Positions 8,481-16,609 of a stretch of 64,000 nt of DNA are shown here, one piece after another (the stretch's first letter is position 1; every line of letters begins with the position of its first letter). The stretch is from Marinirhabdus gelatinilytica. GTDB lineage: Bacteria > Bacteroidota > Bacteroidia > Flavobacteriales > Flavobacteriaceae. The notes beneath the pieces were generated by a model that saw only the letters and a program-made list of their open reading frames with translations, was not told the DNA's origin and made no database searches. The DNA lies in contig NZ_QRAO01000001.1 of NCBI RefSeq assembly GCF_003353425.1, forward strand, positions 744,001 through 808,000, read 5' to 3'. The translations under genes were made by a program, and so were the position numbers.

Positions 8481-8559
8481 TGTGGCGATTCGCGCGTCTT
8501 CTTTTTTTACGCTTGTGCGTCGCTACCTTGTGTCTTTTTCTTTTTTTACCACTTGGCAT
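8470..8559 (-). CDS. 29-residue basic protein, bS22/mS38-like (AURKAIP1/COX24 type)
   Basis: A tiny reading frame of 29 codons starts MPSGKKRKRHKVATHKRKK and continues with R, N and H-K-K-K, so about two thirds of residues are Lys, Arg or His. The K-R-K-R-H-K...H-K-R-K-K-R pattern resembles the short COX24/AURKAIP1 segment found in actinobacterial bS22 and mitochondrial mS38 ribosomal proteins. That link is from memory of the pattern, not a search. It lies between HU and RNase G on the same strand and its stop codon is built into a perfect terminator stem, which argues that it is a real gene. Probable ribosome component. Confidence 0.75.
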   Translation of the reverse strand: MPSGKKRKRHKVATHKRKKRRRANRHKKK

Positions 8560-8605
8560 AAATTTATGTGTTTTATTTATCCTCCCAGGAGGGAGGATTG
8601 GGTTA

Positions 8606-8896
8606 TTATTTTACTTCAACATTGGTTTTAACACCTTCTACAAAAACCTTAGCGGGCTTAAATGCAGGTATGTTGTGTGCTGGTATTTTAATTGTTGTGT
8701 TTTTTGAGATATTTCTTCCTGTTTTTTCGGCTCTAGTCTTGATGATAAAGCTTCCAAAACCACGTAAATATACATTGTCCCCACCTTCAAGTGAGTTTTT
8801 TACTTCGCTCATGAAACTCTCAACAGTAGCTTGTACATCTCCTTTTTCCATTCCTAGTTTTTCTGAAATTTTTGCTACTAAATCTGCTTTCGTCAT
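8606..8896 (-). CDS. HU-type DNA-binding protein
   Basis: Histone-like protein of 96 residues that bends and packs DNA as a dimer. The start MTKADLVAKISEKLG and the flexible-arm region FGSFIIKTRAEKTGRN followed by IPAHNIPAFKPAK are diagnostic for the HU/IHF family. It has a good Bacteroidota promoter motif upstream at 8946-8953 and is probably the first gene of a short transcript with the 29-residue basic gene. Confidence 0.95.
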   Translation of the reverse strand: MTKADLVAKISEKLGMEKGDVQATVESFMSEVKNSLEGGDNVYLRGFGSFIIKTRAEKTGRNISKNTTIKIPAHNIPAFKPAKVFVEGVKTNVEVK

Positions 8897-8945
8897 TGTA
8901 ATATAAGTTTTAAATTGGGTACTTAAGGTTTATTTTTCGAGGTGG

Positions 8946-8953
8946 CAAATATA
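8946..8953 (-). promoter_or_regulatory. -7 promoter motif of the HU gene
   Basis: On the minus strand the sequence reads TATATTTG, a perfect match to the Bacteroidota TAnnTTTG element, 50 bases before the HU start codon. Confidence 0.55.
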
Positions 8954-9023
8954 CATAATTTAATTTGTAAAACTAACCTCATAAACTATTAAAATTTAAA
9001 GAGATAAGGAGTACTTTCGTGAA

Positions 9024-10091
9024 ATGGCAAAACAGAATGGCTTTTTTTCTACAAGGCTCATAGCGTGGTACTTAAAAAACAAACGAGATTTACCCTGGCG
9101 TAAAACAAAAGAACCCTATAAAATTTGGCTTTCTGAGATTATATTGCAGCAAACCAGGGTGTTACAGGGAATGCCCTACTATATTTCCTTTACAAGTAAA
9201 TATCCCACGGTACACCAGCTGGCAGCAGCGAAAGAAGAGGAGGTTTTAAAACTTTGGCAAGGTTTGGGCTATTACTCCCGGGCAAGAAATTTACATTTTA
9301 CGTCAAAAATTGTGGCAAATGAGTTAAACGGTGTGTTCCCGCAAACCTATGCCGAACTGAAAAAATTGAAGGGTGTTGGAGACTACACCGCTAGCGCCAT
9401 CGCCTCAATATGCTTTGACAAGCCTACCGCTGTGGTGGATGGCAATGTATACCGTGTGCTCTCGCGGGTGTTCAATGTGGCTTTGCCTATTAATACTGGT
9501 AAGGGTATTACATATTTCAAGGGACTGGCCCAAGAGCTTATAGACCACGGACAGCCCGGTACCTACAACCAGGCCGTCATGGAGTTTGGCGCTAGATATT
9601 GTGTGCCGCAAAATCCAGATTGTGCCCATTGTATCTTTAACGACAAGTGTGAAGCATTTAAGAAAAATAAGGTGTCGCAGCTTCCCGTGAAGTTGAAAAC
9701 ATTGAAAACCAAAAAACGATATTTTAATTATTTGGTCGTGGTTTCAGAAGATGGGAAAACACTCTTGGAGCAACGCAAAGGGAAGGGAATATGGCAGAAC
9801 TTATACCAATTCCCGCTCGTGGAGGCTTCAAAGGATATTTCAGAAAAACAACTTATAGGTACTGATGGGTTTAAGGGGTTTGCTGAAACGGTTTCAGTAA
9901 AAGTCATTACCAAACACAACGATACTCCTATTGTCCATAAACTTTCTCACCAACACCTCCACACCACTTTTTGGATTGTTGAAACCACTGCGCTTGGGGA
10001 AATGGGTGTGCCGGTTTCAACTGTAGGGACATACCCCGTCCCTGTGCTGGTTTCGAAATTCTTGGATGGTTTTAGGCTTAAAATTGAATAG
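9024..10091 (+). CDS. mutY: A/G-specific adenine glycosylase MutY
   Basis: Base-excision repair enzyme that removes adenine paired with 8-oxoguanine. The 355-residue protein has the catalytic Glu in LSEIILQQTR (E38), the helix-hairpin-helix with LKGVGDYTASAIAS, the catalytic Asp in VVDGNVYRVLSR (D139), and the Fe-S ligands C193, C200, C203 and C209 in the spacing Cx6Cx2Cx5C. A NUDIX-like C-terminal domain that reads 8-oxoG follows (from about residue 230). It stands upstream of ssb, gldE and gldD, an order common in flavobacteria. Confidence 0.96.
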   Translation: MAKQNGFFSTRLIAWYLKNKRDLPWRKTKEPYKIWLSEIILQQTRVLQGMPYYISFTSKYPTVHQLAAAKEEEVLKLWQGLGYYSRARNLHFTSKIVANELNGVFPQTYAELKKLKGVGDYTASAIASICFDKPTAVVDGNVYRVLSRVFNVALPINTGKGITYFKGLAQELIDHGQPGTYNQAVMEFGARYCVPQNPDCAHCIFNDKCEAFKKNKVSQLPVKLKTLKTKKRYFNYLVVVSEDGKTLLEQRKGKGIWQNLYQFPLVEASKDISEKQLIGTDGFKGFAETVSVKVITKHNDTPIVHKLSHQHLHTTFWIVETTALGEMGVPVSTVGTYPVPVLVSKFLDGFRLKIE

Positions 10092-10150
10092 CTAAAAGTT
10101 TTTCCAACATTCTTCAGTTTGAAGGAAACAACTGTTTTTAAAACCTTAAA

Positions 10151-10184
10151 TTTGATTATATTTAAATTTCAAAATATACCTTTG
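10151..10184 (+). promoter_or_regulatory. Promoter of ssb-gldE-gldD
   Basis: TTTG at 10151-10154 and TACCTTTG at 10177-10184 match the Bacteroidota -33 (TTTG) and -7 (TAnnTTTG) elements with 22 bases between them. The ssb start codon follows 16 bases later, giving a very short leader. Confidence 0.65.
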
Positions 10185-10200
10185 TAGATTAATCATAATT

Positions 10201-10665
10201 ATGAGCGGAACATTGAACAAGGTCATGCTAATTGGCCACACAGGAGACGAAGTAAAAATGCACTATTTTGATGGCGGGGGAAGCATTGGGCGATTTCCGT
10301 TGGCGACCAACGAGACCTATACCAACAGGACCACGGGCGAGCGTGTTACCAATACCGAGTGGCACAATATAGTGGTGCGCAACAAGGGTGCCGAGATTTG
10401 TGAGAAGTACCTCAAGAAAGGTGATAAAGTGTATGTAGAAGGAAGGTTGAAAACCCGTAAGTGGCAAGACGATAAAGGACAGGACCGTTACAGTACAGAG
10501 ATACAGTGTACAGATTTCACATTTCTTACTCCAAAGAACGAAAGCGGCGCACCCTCCGGTACCAGTGGTTCCTCGCAACAAAACCAACAAGCAGGACAAA
10601 CCCCAGCACAGCAACAACACGTACAGCAACCAGATATAGAGGATAACGACGATCTTCCGTTTTAA
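10201..10665 (+). CDS. ssb: Single-stranded DNA-binding protein SSB
   Basis: Binds single-stranded DNA in replication and repair. The 154 residues form an OB fold (1-110, with LNKVMLIGHTGDEV and WHNIVVRNKGAEICEKYLKKGDKVYVEG), a Gln-rich linker, and the acidic tail DNDDLPF that recruits partner proteins. The same final DDLPF, encoded by the same bases, ends the DUF3127 protein at 27092-27466. It lies between mutY and gldE with its own promoter. Confidence 0.97.
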   Translation: MSGTLNKVMLIGHTGDEVKMHYFDGGGSIGRFPLATNETYTNRTTGERVTNTEWHNIVVRNKGAEICEKYLKKGDKVYVEGRLKTRKWQDDKGQDRYSTEIQCTDFTFLTPKNESGAPSGTSGSSQQNQQAGQTPAQQQHVQQPDIEDNDDLPF

Positions 10666-10685
10666 GTTTAATTAATACCAACGTA

Positions 10686-12005
10686 TTGGACCCTGAGCCC
10701 CCCAGTTTATTTATTTCACTTTTAGCCTATACCGAAATATCCAGTTTGGTTTTTTTAGTGGTGCTGCTCCTATGCTCTGCACTCATCTCTGGGGCCGAAG
10801 TGGCTTTTTTCTCGCTCACCCCAACCGATTTTGAAACTGGAGACGATGCTAAAAACCCTAATAAAAAACTGGCTATTGTACAGCGTTTGTTGGCGCGCCC
10901 CAAAAAACTGCTAGCTACGATCCTTGTTTCGAATAACCTTATAAATATTGCCATTGTACTGTTGTTTGCTTCGTTGAGCGACACATTCTTTGGTAGTGTA
11001 GAGACGGTTTTCTATGGGTTAAGTGTTCGGTTTATCTTAGAAGTTGTTGTTGTTACCTTTCTTATCTTGTTGTTTGGTGAGATACTCCCAAAAATTTATG
11101 CAAGCCGAAACAAATTATCCTTCTCAACATTAATGGCGTATCCGTTACATGTTCTGGATAAATTTTTCTCCCCTATCAGTCTGCCCATGCGTGCCGCAAC
11201 ACTTTACATCGAGGATAAATTTGGCAAACAGAAATCTAACCTTAGTGTAGACCAGCTGTCCCAAGCTTTAGAGTTAACGGACGATAGGGACACCACCAAA
11301 GAAGAACAAAAGATATTGCAGGGTATCGTAACCTTTGGGAATACCGATACCAAACAGGTGATGAAACCCCGGATGGATATCTTCGCCCTTAACGAGGAAA
11401 CCCCTTATAAGGATATAATGCCCGAGATTATTGCCAATGGCTATTCGCGTATACCTGTTTATAAGGATAGTATAGATACCATTACGGGTATTTTGTACGT
11501 AAAGGACCTAATGCCCTATATTGAAAGAAAAATACTCGATTGGCCTACCCTGGTAAGGGATGCCTATTTTGTGCCAGAGAACAAAAAACTAGATGACCTC
11601 TTGAACGAATTCAAGGAAATGAAAATGCACCTGGCCATTGTGGTTGACGAATATGGAGGCACCAGCGGCCTCATTTCTTTAGAGGATATTATTGAAGAGA
11701 TAGTAGGAGAGATAAGTGACGAGTTTGACGATGAGGATTTAATATTTTCCAAGCTGGACGACAATACCTTTGTTTTTGAAGGCAAAACACCTATGAAGGA
11801 TTTTTACAAGGTGATAAAACTGGAAGATCCTGAAATTTTTGAAGCTGCCAAGGGAGATGCCGAGACCCTAGCTGGGTTCTTGTTGGAAGTGTCCAAAGGG
11901 TTCCCAAAACAAAACGAGGTACTAAACTTCCACCAATATGCGTTTACCATTGAGGCATTCGATAATAAGAGGATCAAACAGATCAAACTTTCAATCACAC
12001 CTTAA
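10686..12005 (+). CDS. gldE: Gliding motility-associated protein GldE (CNNM/CorC family)
   Basis: Membrane protein of 439 residues with an N-terminal DUF21/CNNM transmembrane domain (about 10-190), a CBS pair (about 215-345, with VMKPRMDIFAL and AIVVDEYGGTSGLISLEDIIEEIVGEI) and a C-terminal CorC/HlyC transporter-associated domain. Its place between ssb and gldD identifies it as GldE, a part of the gliding/T9SS machinery described in Flavobacterium; the biochemical role is not known, though relatives handle Mg or Co ions. The start ATG is unclear because the frame opens on TTG or GTG-type codons (first called at 10686, TTG). Identity is strong. Confidence 0.9.
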   Translation: MDPEPPSLFISLLAYTEISSLVFLVVLLLCSALISGAEVAFFSLTPTDFETGDDAKNPNKKLAIVQRLLARPKKLLATILVSNNLINIAIVLLFASLSDTFFGSVETVFYGLSVRFILEVVVVTFLILLFGEILPKIYASRNKLSFSTLMAYPLHVLDKFFSPISLPMRAATLYIEDKFGKQKSNLSVDQLSQALELTDDRDTTKEEQKILQGIVTFGNTDTKQVMKPRMDIFALNEETPYKDIMPEIIANGYSRIPVYKDSIDTITGILYVKDLMPYIERKILDWPTLVRDAYFVPENKKLDDLLNEFKEMKMHLAIVVDEYGGTSGLISLEDIIEEIVGEISDEFDDEDLIFSKLDDNTFVFEGKTPMKDFYKVIKLEDPEIFEAAKGDAETLAGFLLEVSKGFPKQNEVLNFHQYAFTIEAFDNKRIKQIKLSITP

Positions 12006-12006
12006 T

Positions 12007-12561
12007 ATGAGAGCGTTTTTAATACTTGTGCTAGTCGTGTTTTTTGCTTCCTGTAATGACGAAGTTACGGTTAAACCTTCGGCGATGTTACGGTTGGAGT
12101 ATCCCGAACCTGTCTACACAAATGCAACAACGGGTTGCCCTTATACTTTCGATAAAAATGCTATTAGCAACGTTTCAGTAAAACAAAACTGTGCCGTGAA
12201 TTTGGAGTATCCAAGTATAAACGCCACTCTTTATCTCACCTATCAGCCTGTAAGGGGAAACAATCTGGACTCCCTTTTGTACGATGCGCAAAAACTCACT
12301 TATGAGCATAATATTAAAGCACAGGCTATTTTTGAACAGCCAAGGGTAGATAGTATAAACAATGTATACGGAATGTTTTACGCCATAGATGGGAATGCCG
12401 CTACACAGTCGCAATTTTATGTTACCGATAGCGTGAACCACTTTGTTCAAGGCTCATTATACTTCAATGTAAAGCCCAATTACGATTCTATTTACCCTGC
12501 AGTAATGTATTTGCGTAACGATATTAGGCGTGTCATGGAAACCATTTCTTGGAAAGAGTGA
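12007..12561 (+). CDS. gldD: Gliding motility lipoprotein GldD
   Basis: Lipoprotein of 184 residues needed for gliding and T9SS function in Flavobacterium. The N-terminus MRAFLILVLVVFFASC is a lipoprotein signal with Cys16 as lipidation site, and RLEYPEPVY and GCPYTFD are typical of GldD. The ATG at 12007 is one base after the gldE stop; an upstream ATG at 11938 would give an extension lying inside gldE and losing the signal at the N-terminus, so it is rejected. Confidence 0.93.
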   Translation: MRAFLILVLVVFFASCNDEVTVKPSAMLRLEYPEPVYTNATTGCPYTFDKNAISNVSVKQNCAVNLEYPSINATLYLTYQPVRGNNLDSLLYDAQKLTYEHNIKAQAIFEQPRVDSINNVYGMFYAIDGNAATQSQFYVTDSVNHFVQGSLYFNVKPNYDSIYPAVMYLRNDIRRVMETISWKE

Positions 12562-12631
12562 TGTTTTTTCTGAAAATAGCATACCGTAAAGCAAACCATT
12601 AATGCCCTTTTAAACTGAAAAATAGAATAGT

Positions 12632-12892
12632 ATGAACATTTCCGTAGAGCTCACCCTAACACCGCTCCAAGATAATTTTGAGCCAGCCATTATAAACTTT
12701 ATCAAAAAACTTCGTGCCTCTGGGCTAACTGTGCTGGAAAACCCCTTGAGTACACAGGTTTTTGGTGAGTACGACACGGTGATGGAAATCCTGAACAAAG
12801 AAATGAAAACCGCCCTTGAAGCCATTGATAAAGGCCTTTTGTACGTTAAAATTGTGAAGTCTGACCGTAGCGACTATGAGCCCCATTTTTGA
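12632..12892 (+). CDS. Thiamine-binding protein (YkoF/MTH1187 family)
   Basis: An 86-residue ferredoxin-like-fold protein of the DUF77 family, whose members bind thiamine or related pyrimidines in the cytoplasm. The start NISVELTLTPLQ and the later LRASGLTVLENPLSTQVFGEYD are characteristic. It overlaps the PnuC-type transporter gene by 17 bases and precedes a NadR-like ATPase, so the three are one unit. No TPP riboswitch was found in the 70 bases upstream; the nearest is at 20480-20627. Confidence 0.85.
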   Translation: MNISVELTLTPLQDNFEPAIINFIKKLRASGLTVLENPLSTQVFGEYDTVMEILNKEMKTALEAIDKGLLYVKIVKSDRSDYEPHF

Positions 12893-13508
12893 ATTCCTGT
12901 TCGGCCAATATGAAGGTTACGAAACCTACCAAATAACCCTAGAAGCTGTTGCGGTACTGTTTGGACTGGCATCTGCCTTGTTTTCTTGGCGAAATAGTAT
13001 CTGGGTGTACCCTACGGGGATCATAAGCACCATGATCTTCGTGTACTTGCTCTGGCAATGGGAACTGCTGGGCGATATGATTATACAGGGGTATTACTTT
13101 GTTATGAGTGTGTACGGTTGGTACATCTGGACCCGAAAGGTCTCTCCCACAAAACATACTCCCATTACAAAAGCCACTAAAAAAGAGCACGCTATTGCTG
13201 CTGCCATAGGGTTTGCCTCGCTTATTGGTGTTTTTTGTGTGTATACCATTTTTGAAAAATGGACCAGCTGGACAGCCTATGTAGACACATTGACCACCGC
13301 AATTTTCTTTGGAGGGATGTGGATGCTGGCAAAACGAAAAGTAGAAAACTGGTTGTACTTGTTGGTGGGTAACATAATTAGTGTACCCTTGTATTTTGTT
13401 AAGGGATATACTTTGAGCAGTATGCTATATGTTATCTTTATAGCCATTTCAATCTTGGGATATATAGCATGGAAAAAACACTTGTACAGCGACAAGGTGA
13501 TTGCATAA
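12876..13508 (+). CDS. PnuC-family vitamin transporter (nicotinamide riboside or thiamine)
   Basis: Inner-membrane facilitator of 210 residues with about seven hydrophobic segments. The FSWRNSIWVYPTGIIST and VMSVYGWYIWTRK stretches are typical of PnuC proteins. PnuC members carry nicotinamide riboside, while the Bacteroidota branch called PnuT carries thiamine. The gene sits between a thiamine-binding protein and a NadR-like ATPase, which points to different vitamins; with the TPP-controlled receptor nearby I favour thiamine. Overlaps both neighbours (17 and 40 bases). Confidence 0.85.
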   Translation: MSPIFEFLFGQYEGYETYQITLEAVAVLFGLASALFSWRNSIWVYPTGIISTMIFVYLLWQWELLGDMIIQGYYFVMSVYGWYIWTRKVSPTKHTPITKATKKEHAIAAAIGFASLIGVFCVYTIFEKWTSWTAYVDTLTTAIFFGGMWMLAKRKVENWLYLLVGNIISVPLYFVKGYTLSSMLYVIFIAISILGYIAWKKHLYSDKVIA

Positions 13509-14026
13509 GGATAGTATTGTTCGGTCCAGAATCTACTGGAAAGACCACCTTGGCAAGACATCTTGCAACACGTTTCAATACCTTGTGGGTTCCAGAATAT
13601 ATGCGCGTATACCTTCAGGAAAAGTGGGATATAGCTGCTGAAAAAATTTCAAAAGAAGATCTCTTGCCCATTGCAAGAGGACAGATTGCCCAAGAAAATA
13701 CCCGTGTAGATAATGCTAACAAATTTCTTTTTTGTGATACCAATCTGCTCGAGATCCAGGTATATTGTGAATATTACTATGATGGTTGGTGTCCAGAGGA
13801 AATAAAAGAAGCCGCGAGCGACCATACTTACAACTTTTATTTCTTGACCGATATTGATGTCCCGTGGCAGCCCGACGATTTAAGGGACAGACCCAACGAT
13901 AGGTCTACCATATTTAGTAATTTTGAAATTGCACTTGTGGAAAGGAATCTCCCGTATGCGATACTTACAGGATCCCTAGAGCAACGAATAAATACTGCAA
14001 CACAAACATTGCGACAGCTATTTTAG
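13469..14026 (+). CDS. NadR-like AAA_28 ATPase/kinase
   Basis: A 185-residue P-loop protein with GPESTGKTT near residue 21 and VPEYMRVYL, the pattern of the kinase half of NadR (ribosylnicotinamide kinase). It could phosphorylate the imported vitamin and so trap it in the cell; whether that is nicotinamide riboside or thiamine is not visible. The start at 13469 overlaps pnuC by 40 bases, and the usual short N-terminal tail of relatives fits this start. Co-transcribed with the two genes before it. Confidence 0.8.
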   Translation: MEKTLVQRQGDCIRIVLFGPESTGKTTLARHLATRFNTLWVPEYMRVYLQEKWDIAAEKISKEDLLPIARGQIAQENTRVDNANKFLFCDTNLLEIQVYCEYYYDGWCPEEIKEAASDHTYNFYFLTDIDVPWQPDDLRDRPNDRSTIFSNFEIALVERNLPYAILTGSLEQRINTATQTLRQLF

Positions 14027-14034
14027 ACCCAACT

Positions 14035-15564
14035 ATGCTAACAAAAACCGATCTTCAACAAATTGAAAATGAAGGCCTTAGTGTCCAACAGGTGGTCTCA
14101 CAGCTTGAGACCTTCGCAAAAGGGATCCCTCCTGCAACCATCGTTACGCCCGCATCTATAGGAAATGGTATTGAACAGTTTGATGAATCTTCCAAAAAAA
14201 AACTCGTTGCCCTTTATGAGGATTCAAAGTCTAAAAAGACCATCGTAAAATTTGTACCAGCCTCTGGAGCCGCGACAAGAATGTTCAAGTTTTTGTTCGA
14301 GTTCTTGGATGCCTTCAATCCGGATGAGGAAACCTTCAACCGGTTTGTCAAAAAAGGAAACCACAAGCAATTGGAGGTATTCGCAAAGTCACTCAAGTAC
14401 TTTCCTTTTGTGAATGAGGTAAGAAAAAAAATAAGGGAAAATTATCCCGAATACAAACAGAGCCGAAAGGGTGCTAGAATACAAAATTTTGTAAAGAGCA
14501 TGCTGGAAGAGGAAGGACTCAATTTTGGTAACATGCCCAAAGGACTCATCCCTTTCCACAAGTATAAAAAATATGCAACCACAGCTTTCGAGGAGCAATT
14601 GTACGAAAGTGCCCTATATGCCACTAGCAAAAGCGATGCTTATTTGCACTTCACGTTTGCTGAAAAACATGTAGGTCTGTTCAAGGAGGAGTTTGAGGCC
14701 GTGAAAAACCGTCTTTCCAAAAAAACCAAGACCGAATTCCATATTTCCTATTCCTTTCAAAAACCTGAAACAAATACTATTGCCGTAACCCTGGACAACA
14801 AGCCTTTTAGGGACCAAAGCGGCGCGCTTGTATTTAGGCCATCGGGTCACGGAGCTTTGCTGGAGAATCTCAATCAAGTGAAAGCCGATATTGTTTTTAT
14901 TAAGAATATCGACAATGTGACCGCGGAGGAGTATGCCCAGGACATAGCTGAATATAAAAAAATGCTTGCAGGGAAGTTGCTCTTGGTGCAGGAAAAGACG
15001 TTTCGGTTTTTAAAGCTGTTAAAAAAAGATACTGTTCCAGATGAGGATATTTCAGAAATAAAATCCTTTCTATGGAATGAGCTGAACATAAAGGATATTC
15101 CTTCATCAAAAGAAGGGCTGTTCTTGGCTCTTAACAAACCCATTAGGGTGTGTGGGGTGGTAAAAAACACAGGGGCGCCAGGGGGTGGGCCTTTTTGGGT
15201 GAAGCAGGCTAACGGCACTACCAGTCTTCAAATAGTGGAAATGGCACAGATAGATACAGCCGATCCACACCAGGTGAACCTCGTAAAAGAAGCAACGCAT
15301 TTTAATCCGGTGGATTTGGTGTGTGGAGTAAAGGATTTTGAAGGAAATAAATTTGACCTTACAGAATATCGCGATCCAGATACAGGGTTTATTTCGAAAA
15401 AATCACAATTTGGCAGGCCTCTCAAGGCATTGGAGCTCCCTGGTCTTTGGAATGGAGCCATGGCATACTGGAACACGATTTTGGTCGAAGTACCCTTGAG
15501 CACCTTTAACCCAGTAAAGACCGTTAACGATCTTCTCCAAAAAGAACATCGCCCAAATCTCTAA
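14035..15564 (+). CDS. DUF4301 protein
   Basis: A 509-residue protein of a Bacteroidota family of unknown role. It has a nucleotidyltransferase-like look: VPASGAATRMFK near residue 78 resembles the sugar-nucleotide-binding G-x-G-T-R-M signature of NTP transferases, and later segments include LVFRPSGHGALLENLN and GAPGGGPFWVK. It is cytoplasmic (no signal or membrane segment). It starts 8 bases after the NadR-like gene and its stop overlaps the arfB start (TAATG). I infer a nucleotidyltransferase fold only. Confidence 0.85.
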   Translation: MLTKTDLQQIENEGLSVQQVVSQLETFAKGIPPATIVTPASIGNGIEQFDESSKKKLVALYEDSKSKKTIVKFVPASGAATRMFKFLFEFLDAFNPDEETFNRFVKKGNHKQLEVFAKSLKYFPFVNEVRKKIRENYPEYKQSRKGARIQNFVKSMLEEEGLNFGNMPKGLIPFHKYKKYATTAFEEQLYESALYATSKSDAYLHFTFAEKHVGLFKEEFEAVKNRLSKKTKTEFHISYSFQKPETNTIAVTLDNKPFRDQSGALVFRPSGHGALLENLNQVKADIVFIKNIDNVTAEEYAQDIAEYKKMLAGKLLLVQEKTFRFLKLLKKDTVPDEDISEIKSFLWNELNIKDIPSSKEGLFLALNKPIRVCGVVKNTGAPGGGPFWVKQANGTTSLQIVEMAQIDTADPHQVNLVKEATHFNPVDLVCGVKDFEGNKFDLTEYRDPDTGFISKKSQFGRPLKALELPGLWNGAMAYWNTILVEVPLSTFNPVKTVNDLLQKEHRPNL

Positions 15565-15965
15565 TGGATACGTCCCAAATAGTAAAGGAATTACAGTACA
15601 AGGCCATACGCAGTAGTGGTGCTGGCGGACAACACGTAAATAAAACCGCCACCAAGGTAGAGGTCACCTTTTCTATTGCCAACTCGCAAGGGCTAACAGA
15701 AACCGAAAAAGAACTGCTCAATCAAAGACTTTCCTCTAGGATAACTTTAGAAAACACCTTGGTGCTTCAATGTGGCACAACCAGGAGCCAAAGCCGAAAT
15801 AAAACTTTGGTCACAAAAAGACTATTAGAGCTCTTGGAACAAAACAGCAAGCCAAAAAAGAAACGGAAGAAGACAAAACCTTCAAAATCTGCCATAGAGA
15901 AACGACTGCGCGAAAAAAAGAAAAAGGCCCTTAAAAAGTCCAATCGCAGACCTCCTGAAATATAA
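15564..15965 (+). CDS. arfB: Peptide chain release factor-like protein ArfB
   Basis: Rescues stalled ribosomes by hydrolysing peptidyl-tRNA without a stop codon. The 133-residue protein carries the GGQ motif in SSGAGGQHVNK (residues 17-27) and a long basic tail (from about 95, many Lys and Arg) that in the family enters the mRNA channel. It overlaps the DUF4301 stop codon by one base and ends the gene row. Confidence 0.93.
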   Translation: MDTSQIVKELQYKAIRSSGAGGQHVNKTATKVEVTFSIANSQGLTETEKELLNQRLSSRITLENTLVLQCGTTRSQSRNKTLVTKRLLELLEQNSKPKKKRKKTKPSKSAIEKRLREKKKKALKKSNRRPPEI

Positions 15966-16165
15966 ACACCCCAATAACTGTATAAATTTTATACAGGTGT
16001 ATACTACATTTTACACATTTCAAAAAGGAGATTTTAACACAAAGTTTTATTTTATTGCTGAAAATCAATCCTTTAAGGCGTCAAGGTGCTGAATTTATAT
16101 TTTGGCGCAATTGTTTCTATAAGCTATACATCATTACGAATTAGTACGCTTTTAACAAACCTACT

Positions 16166-16376
16166 GAAGACTATGAAAAAGATGCATTTTTAGCAAAAAA
16201 GAGTTATTAATGCTGAATACGACCATCGAAAAGCTGAAACAATCCCCACTTTGAAAAAAGTGTTTCAGTAAAAGTTGAATATTGAATTTGGAATTCCCCA
16301 GCCTGAATAATGCTGTAGTGAATATGAGGGTGCTACCATTATAAAGCTTGTAAAAATTCTGAAAAAGGTGAATTAA
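16166..16376 (+). pseudogene. Possible decayed reading frame
   Basis: The segment translates to short protein-like pieces separated by one frameshift and two stops: EDYEKDAFLAKKSY, then in another frame AEYDHRKAETIPTLKKVFQ, LNIEFGIPQPE, and SEYEGATIIKLVKILKKVN. Composition resembles normal protein of this genome, but I recognise no family. It may be a gene remnant or chance. Confidence 0.3.
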
Positions 16377-16379
16377 AGA

Positions 16380-16518
16380 CTAGTAATATCTATCACATAG
16401 GCTCTTGCCTTAACTTGTAAGCCAACAACAAGTTGCCGATAGGTTTCAAAAGCAGTAAGCTGCAGGTATTTTTAGATTCAATACTTCGCAAGGGCGCCCA
16501 ATAGGGCGCCTTTTTTTA
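16380..16518 (+). ncRNA. Candidate small RNA ending in an orphan terminator
   Basis: About 110 bases with a 7-bp hairpin (AACTTGT/ACAAGTT) and a GCAG/CTGC stem precede the terminator at 16490-16517. No protein gene lies upstream for 500 bases, so a separate short transcript is likely. Flavobacteria have 6S-like RNAs of about this size, but I could not fold this segment into the long bulged hairpin that would show it. The left end is a guess. Confidence 0.3.
16490..16517 (+). terminator. Strong orphan terminator
   Basis: GGCGCCC and GGGCGCC pair with a 4-base loop AATA and are followed by seven T; flanking A and T extend the stem. The nearest upstream gene on this strand, arfB, ends 525 bases before. 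Confidence 0.85.
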
Positions 16519-16585
16519 TCCCCAAAAACCAACTCTTTTATATCCTATTTAGATAACATTAACCTTTTACACCAAGGATATTGCT

Positions 16586-16593
16586 TACTTTTG
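16586..16593 (+). promoter_or_regulatory. -7 promoter motif of the sigma-54 regulator
   Basis: TACTTTTG matches TAnnTTTG and lies 16 bases before the ATG at 16610. No clear -33 element. Confidence 0.45.
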
Positions 16594-16609
16594 CATTTTG
16601 TCCAAATCT

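Larger units (their letters stand above)
15966..16609. other. 640-base region without an intact gene
   Basis: Between arfB and the sigma-54 regulator there is no open frame of useful length. The left end has a perfect inverted repeat CTGTATA/TATACAG (15978-15996). The middle shows a frame that reads like protein but is broken (16166-16376). The right part has a hairpin AACTTGT/ACAAGTT near 16418-16440 and a very strong terminator at 16490-16517 that belongs to no visible gene. A TACTTTTG promoter motif (16586-16593) precedes the regulator gene. Confidence 0.6.

Noticed and set aside
12562-12631. A TPP riboswitch before the thiamine-binding gene
   Set aside because: None of the THI-box segments occur in the 70 bases; the nearest riboswitch is at 20480-20627.
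15966-16609. tmRNA, RNase P RNA or SRP RNA in the large gap
   Set aside because: The conserved ends and core sequences of these RNAs were not found.
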